Position numbers and translations under genes: made by a program. A stretch of DNA of 64,000 nt, from positions 1 to 64,000 of the forward strand of contig CAMXIK010000010.1 in NCBI GenBank assembly GCA_947243855.1, in the 5' to 3' direction. The DNA comes from an uncultured Lachnospiraceae bacterium. Its GTDB lineage: Bacteria > Bacillota > Clostridia > Lachnospirales > Lachnospiraceae. The notes under the pieces are model-generated. The model did not search any database and was not told the DNA's origin. It was given only the letters and a program-made list of their open reading frames with translations. This document shows positions 41,803-52,327 of this stretch, piece after piece (positions within the stretch are counted from its first letter, which is position 1; each line of letters begins with the position of its first letter).

Positions 41803-43254
41803 TCAGATCGGATTTGCCACAAAATCCCCATTCTCATCATATCCGAGCTGGGCCGCTTCTCCGGTATACGCCTGCACAAGAAATACCTTGTCCGTGCGGC
41901 TGAGCATCCCCGTACCGTCGTCATAATATTCGTATATGGTATAATAATCCAAGCCGCCAACCTTAAGCACGGAGCTGAATTGATAGCCAAACGTCCCCGT
42001 TTGTCTAGTATTCCGTCCCGTGGCATCCACCAGATATCCGGTCTCCACCAGACGATTGACCAAATTAGACACTGCCGTGTCCGTGGCGATCGCTCCCCAC
42101 AGTTTTAAGGTATATGTACGGGTAGTGACCTCGCTGGCGATCCCCTCGCCGCTGATGTTCACAAACTTAAAGAGCGTCGTTCCAAGGGGCATAGGAATTG
42201 GCCCAGTGTAGGGTACGCTGTCCGCCGTAGGCTCCGATTCGTCCGTGGTATAAAATATTTTACAGTTCTCCGCCGCTTCCACGGAAATCATCGTTGCTTC
42301 CGAATATTCCCCGCTGTAAAGCTCCACTTCCGGCGCGTTAGGAACGGCCAGATTAATCACATAAGTTTTTGTCACAACGTCGCTTTCGATCCCATAATCG
42401 TTTACAAAAAAGGCACTGACCGTATACTCCCCTGTCTCTAAGAAGAGCGGCGCCGTATAGATCGAACTGTTCTTATCCGGTTTTGTTCCGTCCATCGTAT
42501 AGTAGATGGTGCCCGACGTATTAGAACTGAGTTTCAAGGGAATCACTTCCGCATAGTTTCCTTCCACATAGCTGAATTCCGGCTCCATGGCAAGATAACT
42601 CTGGAACATGCCGACGATTCGCTCATTCTCGCAATCCCTCAAAAGATCATTGATCTGTCCGAAGGCCTCCTGATTGGCATAAATGGATATAATCTTGCCG
42701 TAGGCCTCCTCCACATCCGCCTCAGAATACCGGCTTGCGTTCTCCTTGTCAATCACCCGCATAAGTGTAGACAGAGCGGCCGTGTCCTGTTTCTGCAGAT
42801 AATAATAGTCCGCTTCCAGAAAAAGAATCCGCGCCTCCTCCGGATAGGCGGCATAGGCCGTCTCCAGACAGTCGATGGCCTGCGCATAGTCGCCTTTTTG
42901 CGCATAAGCTTCCGCCCGGCTGATCTGATATTCTACTGTCCGGATGTGATAAGCGTAAAGAGCGTAAGAAATTAATCCTACCACAAACAGGATTGCAAAT
43001 GCCAGAACGACCTGCAGCCCCCGCCCCCTCTTGTCATCACGAGAGGCTGGGGAATCCGTCTCCGGTTCCGTCTCAATTTCTTCCGCCGGCTCCTCCCCGG
43101 TCTCATCCTCAAGGGAAACCAACGTGGAGAGCGTTTCCGTTATGCTGTTTTCTATTTCCGGTTCAAAATCCGGGACAATCTGTATCTCTTCTCCGCACTT
43201 GTCGCAAATGAGATACCCTTCCGGCATTTCATGTCCGCAATGGGGGCACTTCAT
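41803..43254 (-). CDS. Zinc-ribbon, TPR and chitobiase-C-like repeat membrane protein
   Basis: A 483-residue multidomain protein with no assigned function. It has an N-terminal zinc ribbon (CPHCGHEMPEGYLICDKCG, residues 3-20), an acidic linker, one transmembrane helix (about 80-102), TPR-like helices (about 108-215, including AYAQKGDYAQAIDCLETAY), and two beta-sandwich repeats of the chitobiase/beta-hexosaminidase C-terminal type (GTIYYTMDGTKPDKNSSIY and KIFYTTDESEPTADSVPY). The C-terminus is an unassigned domain. The topology places the zinc ribbon inside and the repeats outside. A cell-surface sensor or adhesin role is only a guess. Confidence 0.75.
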   Translation of the reverse strand: MKCPHCGHEMPEGYLICDKCGEEIQIVPDFEPEIENSITETLSTLVSLEDETGEEPAEEIETEPETDSPASRDDKRGRGLQVVLAFAILFVVGLISYALYAYHIRTVEYQISRAEAYAQKGDYAQAIDCLETAYAAYPEEARILFLEADYYYLQKQDTAALSTLMRVIDKENASRYSEADVEEAYGKIISIYANQEAFGQINDLLRDCENERIVGMFQSYLAMEPEFSYVEGNYAEVIPLKLSSNTSGTIYYTMDGTKPDKNSSIYTAPLFLETGEYTVSAFFVNDYGIESDVVTKTYVINLAVPNAPEVELYSGEYSEATMISVEAAENCKIFYTTDESEPTADSVPYTGPIPMPLGTTLFKFVNISGEGIASEVTTRTYTLKLWGAIATDTAVSNLVNRLVETGYLVDATGRNTRQTGTFGYQFSSVLKVGGLDYYTIYEYYDDGTGMLSRTDKVFLVQAYTGEAAQLGYDENGDFVANPI

Positions 43255-43294
43255 AGGCCATTCCCTTCTCTGATACTTCCCGTTTTATCTTAAT

Positions 43295-44137
43295 TTACTG
43301 CAAAGATACGGAATTTACACAGTTATACATCAGCATGGCAATCGTCATAGGGCCGACGCCGCCCGGCACCGGCGTGATTGCGCTGCAAATTGGCGCTGCA
43401 TCCTCATAATCCACATCGCCGCAAAGCTTGTTGTTCTCATTTCGGTGAATGCCCACGTCGATTACCACCGCGCCTTCCTTCACATATTCTTTTGTAATCA
43501 TCTTCGGCTTTCCTACCGCCACAATCAAAATGTCGGCGCGCCGCGTCACCTCTTTTAAATCTTTCGTCTTGGAGTGGGCCACCGTCACCGTGCCATTTTC
43601 CCGAAGGAGCAGAAGCGCCATGGGCTTTCCGACAATATTGCTTCTGCCGATCACCACGCACTCCTTTCCAGCTATCTCCACACCCGAACGCTTTAACAGT
43701 TCAATGATGCCAGCAGGCGTACAGGACACAAATCCCGGCTGCCCAATGCAAAGCGCTCCCACGCTCTGGGGGTGAAAGCCGTCCACATCCTTCTTCGGAT
43801 CGATAGCGCGGATCACCGCATCCTCGTCGATCTGTTTCGGCAGAGGAAGCTGTACCAGAATCCCGTTTACCTCATCCTTTTTATTTAATTCCCCAATCAG
43901 GGAAAGCAGCTCTTCCTGCGTCGTCTCCTCCGCCAGTTCATAGGATAACGATTCGATTCCCACATAGGCACAGGCCTTTTTTTTGTTTCCCACATAGACG
44001 CTGGAAGCTGGATCGGCGCCTACCTGTATCACGGCAAGACAGACCGTTACGCCCTGCGCCTTTAACTGCGCCACCCGCTCCTTCACCTCATCTTTAATCT
44101 GTGCGGAAATTGCTTTTCCATCTATGATCTTTGGCAT
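43295..44137 (-). CDS. folD: Methylene-THF dehydrogenase / methenyl-THF cyclohydrolase
   Basis: Bifunctional enzyme interconverting 5,10-methylene-THF, methenyl-THF and 10-formyl-THF. The 280 residues include the active-site Lys and Tyr region YVGNKKKACAYVGI, GILVQLPLPKQID, the NADP site CVVIGRSNIVGKPMALLLL, and TPVPGGVGPMTIAMLMYN near the end. GGAGG precedes the ATG. It is 27 nt downstream of fhs, so the two one-carbon enzymes form an operon. Confidence 0.97.
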   Translation of the reverse strand: MPKIIDGKAISAQIKDEVKERVAQLKAQGVTVCLAVIQVGADPASSVYVGNKKKACAYVGIESLSYELAEETTQEELLSLIGELNKKDEVNGILVQLPLPKQIDEDAVIRAIDPKKDVDGFHPQSVGALCIGQPGFVSCTPAGIIELLKRSGVEIAGKECVVIGRSNIVGKPMALLLLRENGTVTVAHSKTKDLKEVTRRADILIVAVGKPKMITKEYVKEGAVVIDVGIHRNENNKLCGDVDYEDAAPICSAITPVPGGVGPMTIAMLMYNCVNSVSLQ

Positions 44138-44164
44138 TACGATACTCCTCCTATTTGACAGCGT

Positions 44165-45835
44165 CTAAAACAGCCCCACAATCTTTCCTTCATCGTCTAC
44201 GTCAATCCGATACGCCGCTGGGGTTTTCGGCAGCCCCGGCATCGTCATAACATCCCCTGTAAGCGCCACCACAAAACCGGCTCCCGCAGACACATAGGCC
44301 TCTCTCACATGCATTTCAAAGCCAACAGGCCGGCCCAAAAGTTTCGGGTCATCCGACAGCGAATACTGGGTTTTCGCGATGCAGACCGGAAATCTGCCAA
44401 AGCCGTCCCGCTCCAGTTTCTCAAGCTGCCTTTTCGCCGCCGCCGTATAAGTCACACCGCCAGCGCCGTAAATCTCAGAAGCAACGGTATGGATTTTTTC
44501 CGTCAGGGACAACTCATCCTCGTAGAGCGGTGTAAAATAACTTTCTTTTGTCTGCAGCGTGTCGAGGACCTTCTGTGCCAGAGCGATTCCGCCCGCTCCG
44601 CCCTTCTCCCACACTTCAGAAATGGCAAATTCACAATCCCGGTCTTCGCAGAAACGCTGCACATAAGCAATCTCCTCGTCCGTGTCCGACGAAAAGGCGT
44701 TCAGCGTCACCACAATGGGAACTCCGTACTTATGGATATTCTCAATGTGCTTTTCCAGATTCACGATACCTCTTTGCAGCGCGGCCAAATCCTTTCTGGA
44801 AAGATCTTCCTTCGCCACACCGCCATTATATTTAAGCGCCCTAATGGTAGCGACCAAAACCACGGCGTCGGGCTTTAAGTCCGCCATACGGCACTTGATA
44901 TCAAAAAACTTCTCCGCACCCAGATCCGCACCGAACCCGGCCTCCGTGATCACATAATCCGCCATATGAAGCGCCGCCCTGGTAGCCATCACCGAGTTGC
45001 ACCCGTGGGCAATATTGGCAAAAGGCCCGCCGTGCACCAAAGCCGGCGTATGCTCCAAGGTTTGGATCAGGTTCGGTTTCATAGCGTCCTTCAAAAGAGC
45101 CGCCATCGCGCCCACGGCCTGTAAGTCATTCGCCGTTACGGCATTGCCGCTGTCGTCATAGGCTACAATAATGCGCGCAAGCCGCTCCTTTAAATCTCTA
45201 AAATCGGAAGCCAAACAGAGAATCGCCATAATCTCCGAAGCGACGGTGATCACAAAATGATCCTCCCGCACCATGCCGTTACTCTTGCCGCCCATACCGA
45301 TCACAATATTCCGAAGCGCCCTGTCATTCATATCAAGACAGCGTTTCCAGACAATTTGTCTGGGATCGATGCGCAGCAGATTTCCCTGCTGGATATGGTT
45401 ATCCAAAAGAGCTGCCAGCAGATTGTTTGCGGAAGTGATCGCATGGAAATCTCCTGTAAAATGCAGATTTAAATCCTCCATCGGCACCACCTGCGCATAT
45501 CCGCCGCCTGCCGCGCCGCCCTTGATGCCAAAACAGGGTCCAAGAGACGGTTCCCGCAGGGTAATGACCGCCTTTTTGCCAAGCTGATCGAACGCCTGTC
45601 CAAGCCCTACCGTGGTAGTGGTCTTCCCCTCTCCCGCGGGCGTGGGATTGATGGCCGTCACAAGAATCAGCTTCCCCTCCAGATTTTTTTTGATTTTAGC
45701 AATATATTCATCTGAAAGCTTCGCCTTATACTTTCCGTAGACTTCCAGCTCTTCCGGCACAATGCCGATATGCTCCGCCACTTCCGTGATCGGAAGTAAT
45801 TCCGCCGCCTGCGCGATCTCAATATCTGTCTTCAT
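44165..45835 (-). CDS. fhs: Formate-tetrahydrofolate ligase
   Basis: Makes 10-formyl-THF from formate, THF and ATP; it is the second step of the methyl branch of the Wood-Ljungdahl pathway and a general one-carbon supply. The 556-residue length is standard. The P-loop is [38 protein letters not shown] and [18 protein letters not shown] are diagnostic. Its presence alone does not prove acetogenesis, because acetyl-CoA synthase genes are not in the window. Confidence 0.98.
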   Translation of the reverse strand: MKTDIEIAQAAELLPITEVAEHIGIVPEELEVYGKYKAKLSDEYIAKIKKNLEGKLILVTAINPTPAGEGKTTTTVGLGQAFDQLGKKAVITLREPSLGPCFGIKGGAAGGGYAQVVPMEDLNLHFTGDFHAITSANNLLAALLDNHIQQGNLLRIDPRQIVWKRCLDMNDRALRNIVIGMGGKSNGMVREDHFVITVASEIMAILCLASDFRDLKERLARIIVAYDDSGNAVTANDLQAVGAMAALLKDAMKPNLIQTLEHTPALVHGGPFANIAHGCNSVMATRAALHMADYVITEAGFGADLGAEKFFDIKCRMADLKPDAVVLVATIRALKYNGGVAKEDLSRKDLAALQRGIVNLEKHIENIHKYGVPIVVTLNAFSSDTDEEIAYVQRFCEDRDCEFAISEVWEKGGAGGIALAQKVLDTLQTKESYFTPLYEDELSLTEKIHTVASEIYGAGGVTYTAAAKRQLEKLERDGFGRFPVCIAKTQYSLSDDPKLLGRPVGFEMHVREAYVSAGAGFVVALTGDVMTMPGLPKTPAAYRIDVDDEGKIVGLF

Positions 45836-45845
45836 GCTGTTTCCC

Positions 45846-48503
45846 TCACTCGTTTTGAATCAGTTGCTCAAACTCCGCCGCGCTCATCAGGATGCGTCTG
45901 GGCTTCGTGCCCTCCTCCTCGCCCACAACCCCGGCGTCGCAGAGCTGATCCATGATACGGGCCGCCCGGTTAAAACCGATCTTAAACATACGCTGTAACA
46001 TGCCGATGGAAGCCTTATCCTTCTCAATGATGAAGCGTCCCGCTTCCACAAAATATTCGTCGTACCCGGAGTCGCCCTCCCCCATGGAACCGGGGCCTGC
46101 CGGACCACTCTCTACGACAAGACTGTTAATCTTCTCCTCCACTGCCTCGTCGGCCGCGCTCTCAGGCGCATAATCCTTTAAAAAATCCACCACCCGGGAA
46201 ACTTCGTCATCCGAGACAAATGGTCCCTGAATACGGGCCGGCTTTGGATAACCTTGAGGATAAAAGAGCATATCCCCCTTACCCAAAAGCTTCTCCGCAC
46301 CCACCATATCCAGAATGGTACGGGAATCCACGCCGCTTGAAACCGCAAATGCCACACGGCTTGGCATATTCGCCTTGATCAGTCCGGTAATGACATCCAC
46401 CGAGGGCCGCTGCGTCGCTATGATCAAATGGATACCGCAGGCTCTGGCAAGCTGTGCCAGACGGCAGATAGATTCCTCCACCTCCCCAGGCGATACCATC
46501 ATCAGATCCGCCAGCTCATCCACAATAATCAAAATCTGGGGGAGTTTCTCCGGCGCCTCTGGATCAGAGCCTTTCAGGCTCTCCACTTTTTTATTATATC
46601 CCTTGAGATCCCGCACGTTCAAATCCGCAAATTTCTTATACCGTTCGGTCATCTCCGCCACGCCCCAATGCAGGGCCGCCGCCGCTTTCTTCGGATCTGT
46701 CACCACCGGAATCAGCAGATGGGGAATGCCATTGTAAACGCTGAGTTCCACTACCTTCGGATCAATCATAATCATCTTCACGTCATCCGGATGCGCCTTG
46801 TACAAAATACCCATGATGATCGTGTTGATGCAGACCGATTTACCCGAACCCGTAGCGCCCGCAATCAACAGATGGGGCATCTTCGCGATATCCGCATATA
46901 CCGTCTTTCCGCCGATATCCTTTCCCACTGTAAAAATCAGATTGGCTGGAAACTTCTTAAATTCCGGGGATTCCACCAAATCCCGAAAAGGCACCGCCGT
47001 ATTCTCCTTGTTCGGCACTTCAATTCCCACCGCCGCCTTGCCCGGAATGGGCGCTTCAATACGAATATCCGTAGCCGCCAAATTCAGCTTGATATCGTCG
47101 GCAAGCCCCACGATCTTGCTGACTTTGACTCCTTGTTCTGGCTGCAGCTCGTAACGGGTTACGGAAGGGCCTCTGCTGTACTGGGTGACGGAAACCTTTA
47201 CGCCGAAGTTTCTGAGAATCTGTTCCAACTGCTCCGCCGTTTCCCGCAATTCTTTGTCTGGGTCTTTCCCCTTTTTCGTCTGCCGTTTATCTAAAAGTTC
47301 CACCGACGGAAACCGGTAATAGTCCGTCTTATTTCGCCCGCCTGCCCGAGCGCCCCCTGTCGCGGATGCAGTTTTCCCAGCGCTCTGTGCCTGTCGCGGA
47401 CGAGCTGCCGCCACTGGCCGCTCCCTTCCTGCCGCAGGCGTCATTTGGTTCCCCATCTGCGGCTGATAAGAATCCATTGGCTGGGCCGGAGTTGTCTGCT
47501 CCATACCGAACTCATCCTCTTCCTCTGGCTCTTCCATATGAATCTCGCTCAGTTCGTCGGATTCCTGTTCTATGTAATGGTAAGAATGCCGTTCTCTCAC
47601 CGGCTCCTCTTCCGGCTCATCCTCCTCAAAATTCACCGTAATTTCGTGGATATCGTCCCGTATCTTCTTCTCGTCAACCGTCTTCTCCGGCTCTTTGCCA
47701 AGAGCCGTGTCCAGCATAACGCCGGAAACTTTTTTGTCCATGCGCAGAAGCTTTTCGTTTTCCAGCTCTTCCTCCCGCAGCCTGCGCTCCTCTTCCTCCA
47801 ATCTTCGCCTCTCAGAAGCGGCTTCCCTGCGTTTCGCCGCCCGTTCCCTGCGGTAGGCCGCGTCTTCCATGGAGCGCTCGTACACTTTTCTTCCGCCTGC
47901 CGCCACGCCGCCGATAAAGGACTTCTCCGTGACAATCACCAGACAGATAATGCCGAGCACAAGAATCAAAAGCACAGTTCCTACCATCCCCAGAAACTTA
48001 CAGGACAGATAGGCTAAAGAGCCGGCAAGTACGCCGCCGCCTTTATGTCCCTCGCTGCAGCGGCCATAAATTTCCAAAAGCTGATACCCCTCCGCTTCAG
48101 CGGGATTGGTATTAAAAAGCTCAAAGCTCATACCAAGCAAAAGGAAAAAGACAATCCCTGCCACCAGCTTTCTCGTGGCGATGCTGTTCCCCACATTCAA
48201 CATGCCGAACGCAATCATCAAAAAGATGATGAGGGGCGCCACAAAGGCAAGCAGCCCAAAGAGACCGAACATCACGTCGCTGACCACATCCCCAAACTTG
48301 CCAACCACGCCAAAATTACACAGAAATAAAATAAGGGCGAGGGCCGCCAGCACAATCAATAAAATCTCATTTCTGATACCCGGGTCCATAGGCTGGTTCT
48401 GTCTGCCGGTTTGGGATTTTGTCCGGGTGTTTCCGGTACTTTTTCTGCCTCTGTTCGTATTCTTTTTATTCGCGGATGACCCCCTTGCACTCTGAGCCGC
48501 CAT
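45846..48503 (-). CDS. ftsK: FtsK/SpoIIIE DNA translocase
   Basis: Hexameric ATP-driven pump that moves chromosomal DNA through the division or sporulation septum. In 885 residues: four N-terminal transmembrane helices (about 45-185), an acidic linker, an alpha/beta motor with Walker A GATGSGKS and Walker [13 protein letters not shown], and a C-terminal winged-helix gamma domain ([20 protein letters not shown]) that reads polar DNA sequences. ATG 48503 has GGGAGG upstream; an open frame to 48572 has no SD. tepA is upstream, the same neighbour as in Bacillus. Confidence 0.96.
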   Translation of the reverse strand: MAAQSARGSSANKKNTNRGRKSTGNTRTKSQTGRQNQPMDPGIRNEILLIVLAALALILFLCNFGVVGKFGDVVSDVMFGLFGLLAFVAPLIIFLMIAFGMLNVGNSIATRKLVAGIVFFLLLGMSFELFNTNPAEAEGYQLLEIYGRCSEGHKGGGVLAGSLAYLSCKFLGMVGTVLLILVLGIICLVIVTEKSFIGGVAAGGRKVYERSMEDAAYRRERAAKRREAASERRRLEEEERRLREEELENEKLLRMDKKVSGVMLDTALGKEPEKTVDEKKIRDDIHEITVNFEEDEPEEEPVRERHSYHYIEQESDELSEIHMEEPEEEDEFGMEQTTPAQPMDSYQPQMGNQMTPAAGRERPVAAARPRQAQSAGKTASATGGARAGGRNKTDYYRFPSVELLDKRQTKKGKDPDKELRETAEQLEQILRNFGVKVSVTQYSRGPSVTRYELQPEQGVKVSKIVGLADDIKLNLAATDIRIEAPIPGKAAVGIEVPNKENTAVPFRDLVESPEFKKFPANLIFTVGKDIGGKTVYADIAKMPHLLIAGATGSGKSVCINTIIMGILYKAHPDDVKMIMIDPKVVELSVYNGIPHLLIPVVTDPKKAAAALHWGVAEMTERYKKFADLNVRDLKGYNKKVESLKGSDPEAPEKLPQILIIVDELADLMMVSPGEVEESICRLAQLARACGIHLIIATQRPSVDVITGLIKANMPSRVAFAVSSGVDSRTILDMVGAEKLLGKGDMLFYPQGYPKPARIQGPFVSDDEVSRVVDFLKDYAPESAADEAVEEKINSLVVESGPAGPGSMGEGDSGYDEYFVEAGRFIIEKDKASIGMLQRMFKIGFNRAARIMDQLCDAGVVGEEEGTKPRRILMSAAEFEQLIQNE

Positions 48504-48588
48504 GACTGCCTCCCAAAACCGTAACGCTAAACCACTTTTCAAAATTTTCCTACTATAGTATAGCATTTTCATTTTGGCTTGTCATCCC

Positions 48589-49323
48589 TTATTTTGTATC
48601 TGCCATTTTCTTGCCTACCATATCATGAAGTTTTGCGATAGCGTCGCTGATGCCGCCCACCTCGCAGATGATGCCTTCTTCCACGGCCTCGCGCCCCACA
48701 AGCACCGTTCCCACATCCTTTGTCAGCATTCCCGTCTCCATCATCAGTTCCTCCAGACGGGGTTTCGGGATCTTACAATGCTCGCAGACAAATCCCGTAA
48801 TGCGGTTTTGAATCTGCTTAAAATAATCAAAGGTCTGCTGGACGCCGATCACCATACCGCTTAAACGTACCGGATGGATTACCATGGTGCCAGTAGGCAC
48901 AATATAAGAATAATCCGTGCTCACCGCAATCGGCACCCCGATGGAATGACTCCCGCCAAGCACCAAAGACACCGTCGGCTTGCTCAAAGAAGCGATCATC
49001 TCTGCGATGGCTAGACCGGCTTCCACATCGCCGCCCATCGTGTTTAAAAGAATCAAAACCCCGTCCACTTCCCCGCTGTCCTCGATCGCAGCTAACTGTG
49101 GCAGAATATGTTCGTACTTAGTGGTCTTCGCATTGCCGTTTAAATTATCGTGTCCCTCCACCTCTCCTATGATGGTGAGCAGATGTATCTTATGGTTCTG
49201 GGCGTTTTCATCAAGCGTCACCTGCCCCACTTTCTCAATGCGCTCATCCTTTTGCTTTTCATTCTCTCTCTTTTTTTCCTGATCCTTCTCTTCCTTGTTT
49301 TTGCTGTTTTTATTGTTTCCCAT
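48589..49323 (-). CDS. tepA: ClpP-like serine protease, TepA family
   Basis: A ClpP-fold protease of the TepA (translocation-enhancing) type. The 244-residue protein has a highly charged N-terminal extension (about 1-45), then the ClpP core with GEVEGHDNLNGNAKTTKYEH, LLNTMGGDVEAGLAIAEMI, the nucleophile region VLGGSHSIGVPIAV and MVIHPVRLSGM with the active-site His. ATG 49323 has GGAGG immediately upstream. Its place directly before ftsK/spoIIIE matches Bacillus gene order and supports the assignment. Substrates are unclear. Confidence 0.86.
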   Translation of the reverse strand: MGNNKNSKNKEEKDQEKKRENEKQKDERIEKVGQVTLDENAQNHKIHLLTIIGEVEGHDNLNGNAKTTKYEHILPQLAAIEDSGEVDGVLILLNTMGGDVEAGLAIAEMIASLSKPTVSLVLGGSHSIGVPIAVSTDYSYIVPTGTMVIHPVRLSGMVIGVQQTFDYFKQIQNRITGFVCEHCKIPKPRLEELMMETGMLTKDVGTVLVGREAVEEGIICEVGGISDAIAKLHDMVGKKMADTK

Positions 49324-49413
49324 AGTTTCCTCCATATCTCTCTGCATAAACAGAGACTCGAAATGCTCCGTGAGACTTCCTCCTCTGCCTATATTCTGCA
49401 TATATGCGGAAAA

Positions 49414-49435
49414 GGGAACCGAAGTTTCGGTTCCC
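49414..49435. terminator. Terminator after the 49472-50971 gene
   Basis: GGGAACCGAA (49414-49423) and TTCGGTTCCC (49426-49435) are perfectly complementary. On the minus strand TTTTCC follows. It separates the membrane-protein gene from tepA. Confidence 0.8.
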
Positions 49436-49471
49436 TCATAGTATCGCTCTTATTTCAAATTCTATACCGCC

Positions 49472-50971
49472 CTAACGGTCAAAATCGTCTCCCTCTGTAA
49501 CTTCCACATCATAATGCATATCCGCTTCCGAAACGCTGTGATCAAAATCCATTTCCCGCTTCACATGTTTTTTGGGCAGAGGCAGCGGGTTCTCTAGAAA
49601 GCGGGGTTTTTCCTCCGAAACCGCCGCCGATACTGGCTCTTTCGCAGGCGCAGATACTGGCTCTACTGGAACCGCCGCGTTGATTTCTTCGATTTTTTCC
49701 TTCATAAGCTCCGCCTGTCCGCCGAATAAGACGTTCTTTAGCCCAAGGCCCGCCATCACGCTCCAGAAAAAAATCACCACAATGCTGAAACCGCCGATGC
49801 TGAGATCCATCAAAAAGGAGGGCGTTATAAAAATACAGGGCAGAAACCACAGAGAAAAATCCTGTTCCCGTCCCATCCTGATAAACTCAAACGCCACAAA
49901 AGAGGCCGAAAGAAATAAAAGCGCAAAGAGCGGATACTCCAAGTAGATTACCTCCAACAGCCTCATGCGGTCTATATCCGGCGAAAAATAGGTGTCCGCC
50001 CACCATGCCAGTCCCTGATAAAAAACAACGCCGCTGGCGGAGGCGTCCTCCGCAATAGCGCCAAAAAAGCCGGCGATTCCGCCCGCGATTACAATCAGCA
50101 GTCTTCCAAACTGCTGTTTTCTTCCCACAGCCGCCTCGCAGGACTTCCCGGTAAACAACCCCGTCAGAAACAAAAAAAGAACAACGCAGCCCATTTCCAG
50201 ATAGCATAAAAATCCCAAAACAATCCCCAAAAGAAACGCTCCCGGCAGGCCGCCGTAAATCAGCCGCCCTGCAAGCGAAGCTTTCACGAAAGAAACGACC
50301 AGATAAAGGCCCGCCAAAAACAGGGCCGTCAAGAGACATTTTGGATTAACCACACCGACATAATGGATGCACGAATTGGAAAAGGCCAACACCAAAAGCA
50401 CGATGCACGCCGCAAAGCGCCCTGCGGCCTTCCTTACCGCCAGATAGGCAAAAACCATTGCCGCTATCTGCAAAAAAACCTGAAACAAGGCAGCGGCCGC
50501 CGCGCTGTTTCCCAGAAAAGAAAGAACCACCCGCAGACAATTTACATACAAATCGCTGATTCCGTGGGGAAACGTAAAACCGCCCCCGCCGCTTCTGACC
50601 ATGGCCAGATCGTAATATTCGCCAGCGTGCAGAACAGAATCCTTCCCATCAAAAATAGACGCCCAAATAATTCCTTCTTTCAGCCTAAGGATTGTGCCGA
50701 AAACAAAGGACACGGATACGACAAGCGTCTCTGTCATGGACAAAAAATGATTAGAAAAATGGTATTTTTTTCGGATCAACCGACCCAAAGCCCTGCTCCC
50801 CGGATAAAGGCACAGCAGTAACGCAACAAGCACGAAAACACCCAGACTGGCAAGCGGCTCCCCCACATAGAAGCTATACATGCTGTACCCTACATAGCCC
50901 AGAAGTATAATGCAAATCCCCGCGTAAATCACCCAAAGTACATAGTCAAACCAAGTTTTCCGATATATCAT
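49472..50971 (-). CDS. Hypothetical polytopic membrane protein (GT-C-like topology)
   Basis: A 499-residue integral membrane protein with about ten to twelve hydrophobic helices over the first 410 residues and a cytoplasmic, acidic C-terminal tail (about 415-499, rich in Pro/Ala/Glu). The first large loop (GKDSVLHAGEYYDLAMVRSG) and the overall pattern recall GT-C glycosyltransferases that use lipid-linked sugars, but I see no decisive motif. It has its own terminator. The family is unrecognised; conserved presence could be tested by database search. Confidence 0.7.
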   Translation of the reverse strand: MIYRKTWFDYVLWVIYAGICIILLGYVGYSMYSFYVGEPLASLGVFVLVALLLCLYPGSRALGRLIRKKYHFSNHFLSMTETLVVSVSFVFGTILRLKEGIIWASIFDGKDSVLHAGEYYDLAMVRSGGGGFTFPHGISDLYVNCLRVVLSFLGNSAAAAALFQVFLQIAAMVFAYLAVRKAAGRFAACIVLLVLAFSNSCIHYVGVVNPKCLLTALFLAGLYLVVSFVKASLAGRLIYGGLPGAFLLGIVLGFLCYLEMGCVVLFLFLTGLFTGKSCEAAVGRKQQFGRLLIVIAGGIAGFFGAIAEDASASGVVFYQGLAWWADTYFSPDIDRMRLLEVIYLEYPLFALLFLSASFVAFEFIRMGREQDFSLWFLPCIFITPSFLMDLSIGGFSIVVIFFWSVMAGLGLKNVLFGGQAELMKEKIEEINAAVPVEPVSAPAKEPVSAAVSEEKPRFLENPLPLPKKHVKREMDFDHSVSEADMHYDVEVTEGDDFDR

Positions 50972-51005
50972 GATTGGTATCCTTCTCTTCTGAACCTCTA
51001 ATCCC

Positions 51006-51044
51006 CGTGTGAGGCAGAGCTTCTCTGCTACGCCTCCTCACACG
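51006..51044. terminator. Hairpin overlapping the metY stop codon
   Basis: CGTGTGAGG (51006-51014) pairs with CCTCACACG (51036-51044), with an inner CAGAG/CTCTG stem. The 3' arm covers the last codons of metY. No U-tract follows on the minus strand, so termination is uncertain; it could stabilise the mRNA end. Confidence 0.45.
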
Positions 51045-52317
51045 ATGCAAGCGCCTGTGAAAGATCTTCTATAATATCGTCAATATGCTCGATCCCCACA
51101 GAGAGTCTGACCATCTCAGGGGCAACGCCCGCTTCTTTCAGCTGCTCGTCGTTCATTTGTCTGTGCGTGTGGCTGGCTGGATGTAAAACGCTTGTCCTTG
51201 CGTCCGCCACATGGGTTACAATGGCCGCCAGTTTCAGCCGGTCCATCATCTTTGCGGCCGCTTCCCTGCCGCCCTTTAATCCAAAGGAAATCACGCCACA
51301 GGTGCCGTTCGGCATATATTTTTTCGCAATCTCATAATATTTGTTTCCAGGAAGGCCCGGATAATTTACCCATGCCACTTTCTCGTGGCCCTCCAAAAAC
51401 TCCGCGCATTTCTGCGCGTTATAGCAATGCCGTTCCATCCGCAGAGGAAGCGTCTCAAGCCCGACATTGAGCAAAAACGCATTCTGCGGAGACTGGATCG
51501 ATCCCAGATCCCGCATCAACTGGCTGGTTGCTTTCGTGATGTAAGCAGCCTTTCCAAATTTTTCCGTATAAACAATGCCGTGGTAGGACTCGTCCGGCGT
51601 GCAAAGCCCCGGGAATTTATCCGCATAAGCCGTCCAGTCAAAATTACCGGAATCCACAATGCAGCCGCCTACAGCCATCGCATGTCCGTCCATATATTTT
51701 GTAGTGGAATGGGTCACGATATCCGCACCCCATTGAAAAGGATTGCAGTTGATCGGCGTAGCAAAGGTATTATCCACAATCAGGGGCACCTGATGCGCAT
51801 GGGCCAACGCAGCAAATTTCTCAATGTCAAGCACCACCAGAGCCGGATTTGCAATGGTTTCCGCAAATACGCACTTCGTATTGTCCTGAAACGCCTTTTC
51901 CAACTCTTTTGCCGGCGCGTCCGGGTCAACCACCGTGCAGGAAATGCCCATCTTCTTCATCGTACAGGTAATCAGGTTAAAACTGCCGCCGTAAACCGTG
52001 GAACTCATGACCACATGATCCCCCGCCTCGCAGATATTAAAAATCGCATAGTAATTTGCCGCCTGTCCGGAGGATGTCAGCATAGCTGCCACGCCGCCTT
52101 CCAATTCGCATATTTTCGCCGCCACACAGTCGTTTGTGGGATTCTGCAGTCTGGAATAAAAATATCCGGCTTCCTCCAAATCAAAGAGCCGTCCCATCTG
52201 CTCCGAATCCTCGTATTTAAAAGTCGTACTCTGGTAGATCGGAAGCACGCGTGGTTCCCCGCTCTTCGGCTTCCATCCCGATTGAATGCAAATTGTCTCT
52301 TTTCTATATGCGCTCAT
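51028..52317 (-). CDS. metY: O-acetylhomoserine sulfhydrylase
   Basis: PLP enzyme joining O-acetylhomoserine with sulfide (or methanethiol) to give homocysteine (or methionine). The 429 residues have Cys/Met metabolism family signatures: MLTSSGQAANYYAIFN, VVMSSTVYGGSFNLI, the PLP lysine in THSTTKYMDGHAMAVGG, and VADARTSVLHPASHTHRQM near the end. Length over 420 and these motifs favour MetY rather than cystathionine synthase. It follows yebC by 10 nt. No SAM riboswitch is seen upstream, though methionine genes in Clostridia often have one. Confidence 0.95.
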   Translation of the reverse strand: MSAYRKETICIQSGWKPKSGEPRVLPIYQSTTFKYEDSEQMGRLFDLEEAGYFYSRLQNPTNDCVAAKICELEGGVAAMLTSSGQAANYYAIFNICEAGDHVVMSSTVYGGSFNLITCTMKKMGISCTVVDPDAPAKELEKAFQDNTKCVFAETIANPALVVLDIEKFAALAHAHQVPLIVDNTFATPINCNPFQWGADIVTHSTTKYMDGHAMAVGGCIVDSGNFDWTAYADKFPGLCTPDESYHGIVYTEKFGKAAYITKATSQLMRDLGSIQSPQNAFLLNVGLETLPLRMERHCYNAQKCAEFLEGHEKVAWVNYPGLPGNKYYEIAKKYMPNGTCGVISFGLKGGREAAAKMMDRLKLAAIVTHVADARTSVLHPASHTHRQMNDEQLKEAGVAPEMVRLSVGIEHIDDIIEDLSQALASCEEA

Positions 52318-52327
52318 CCCGTTCTCC

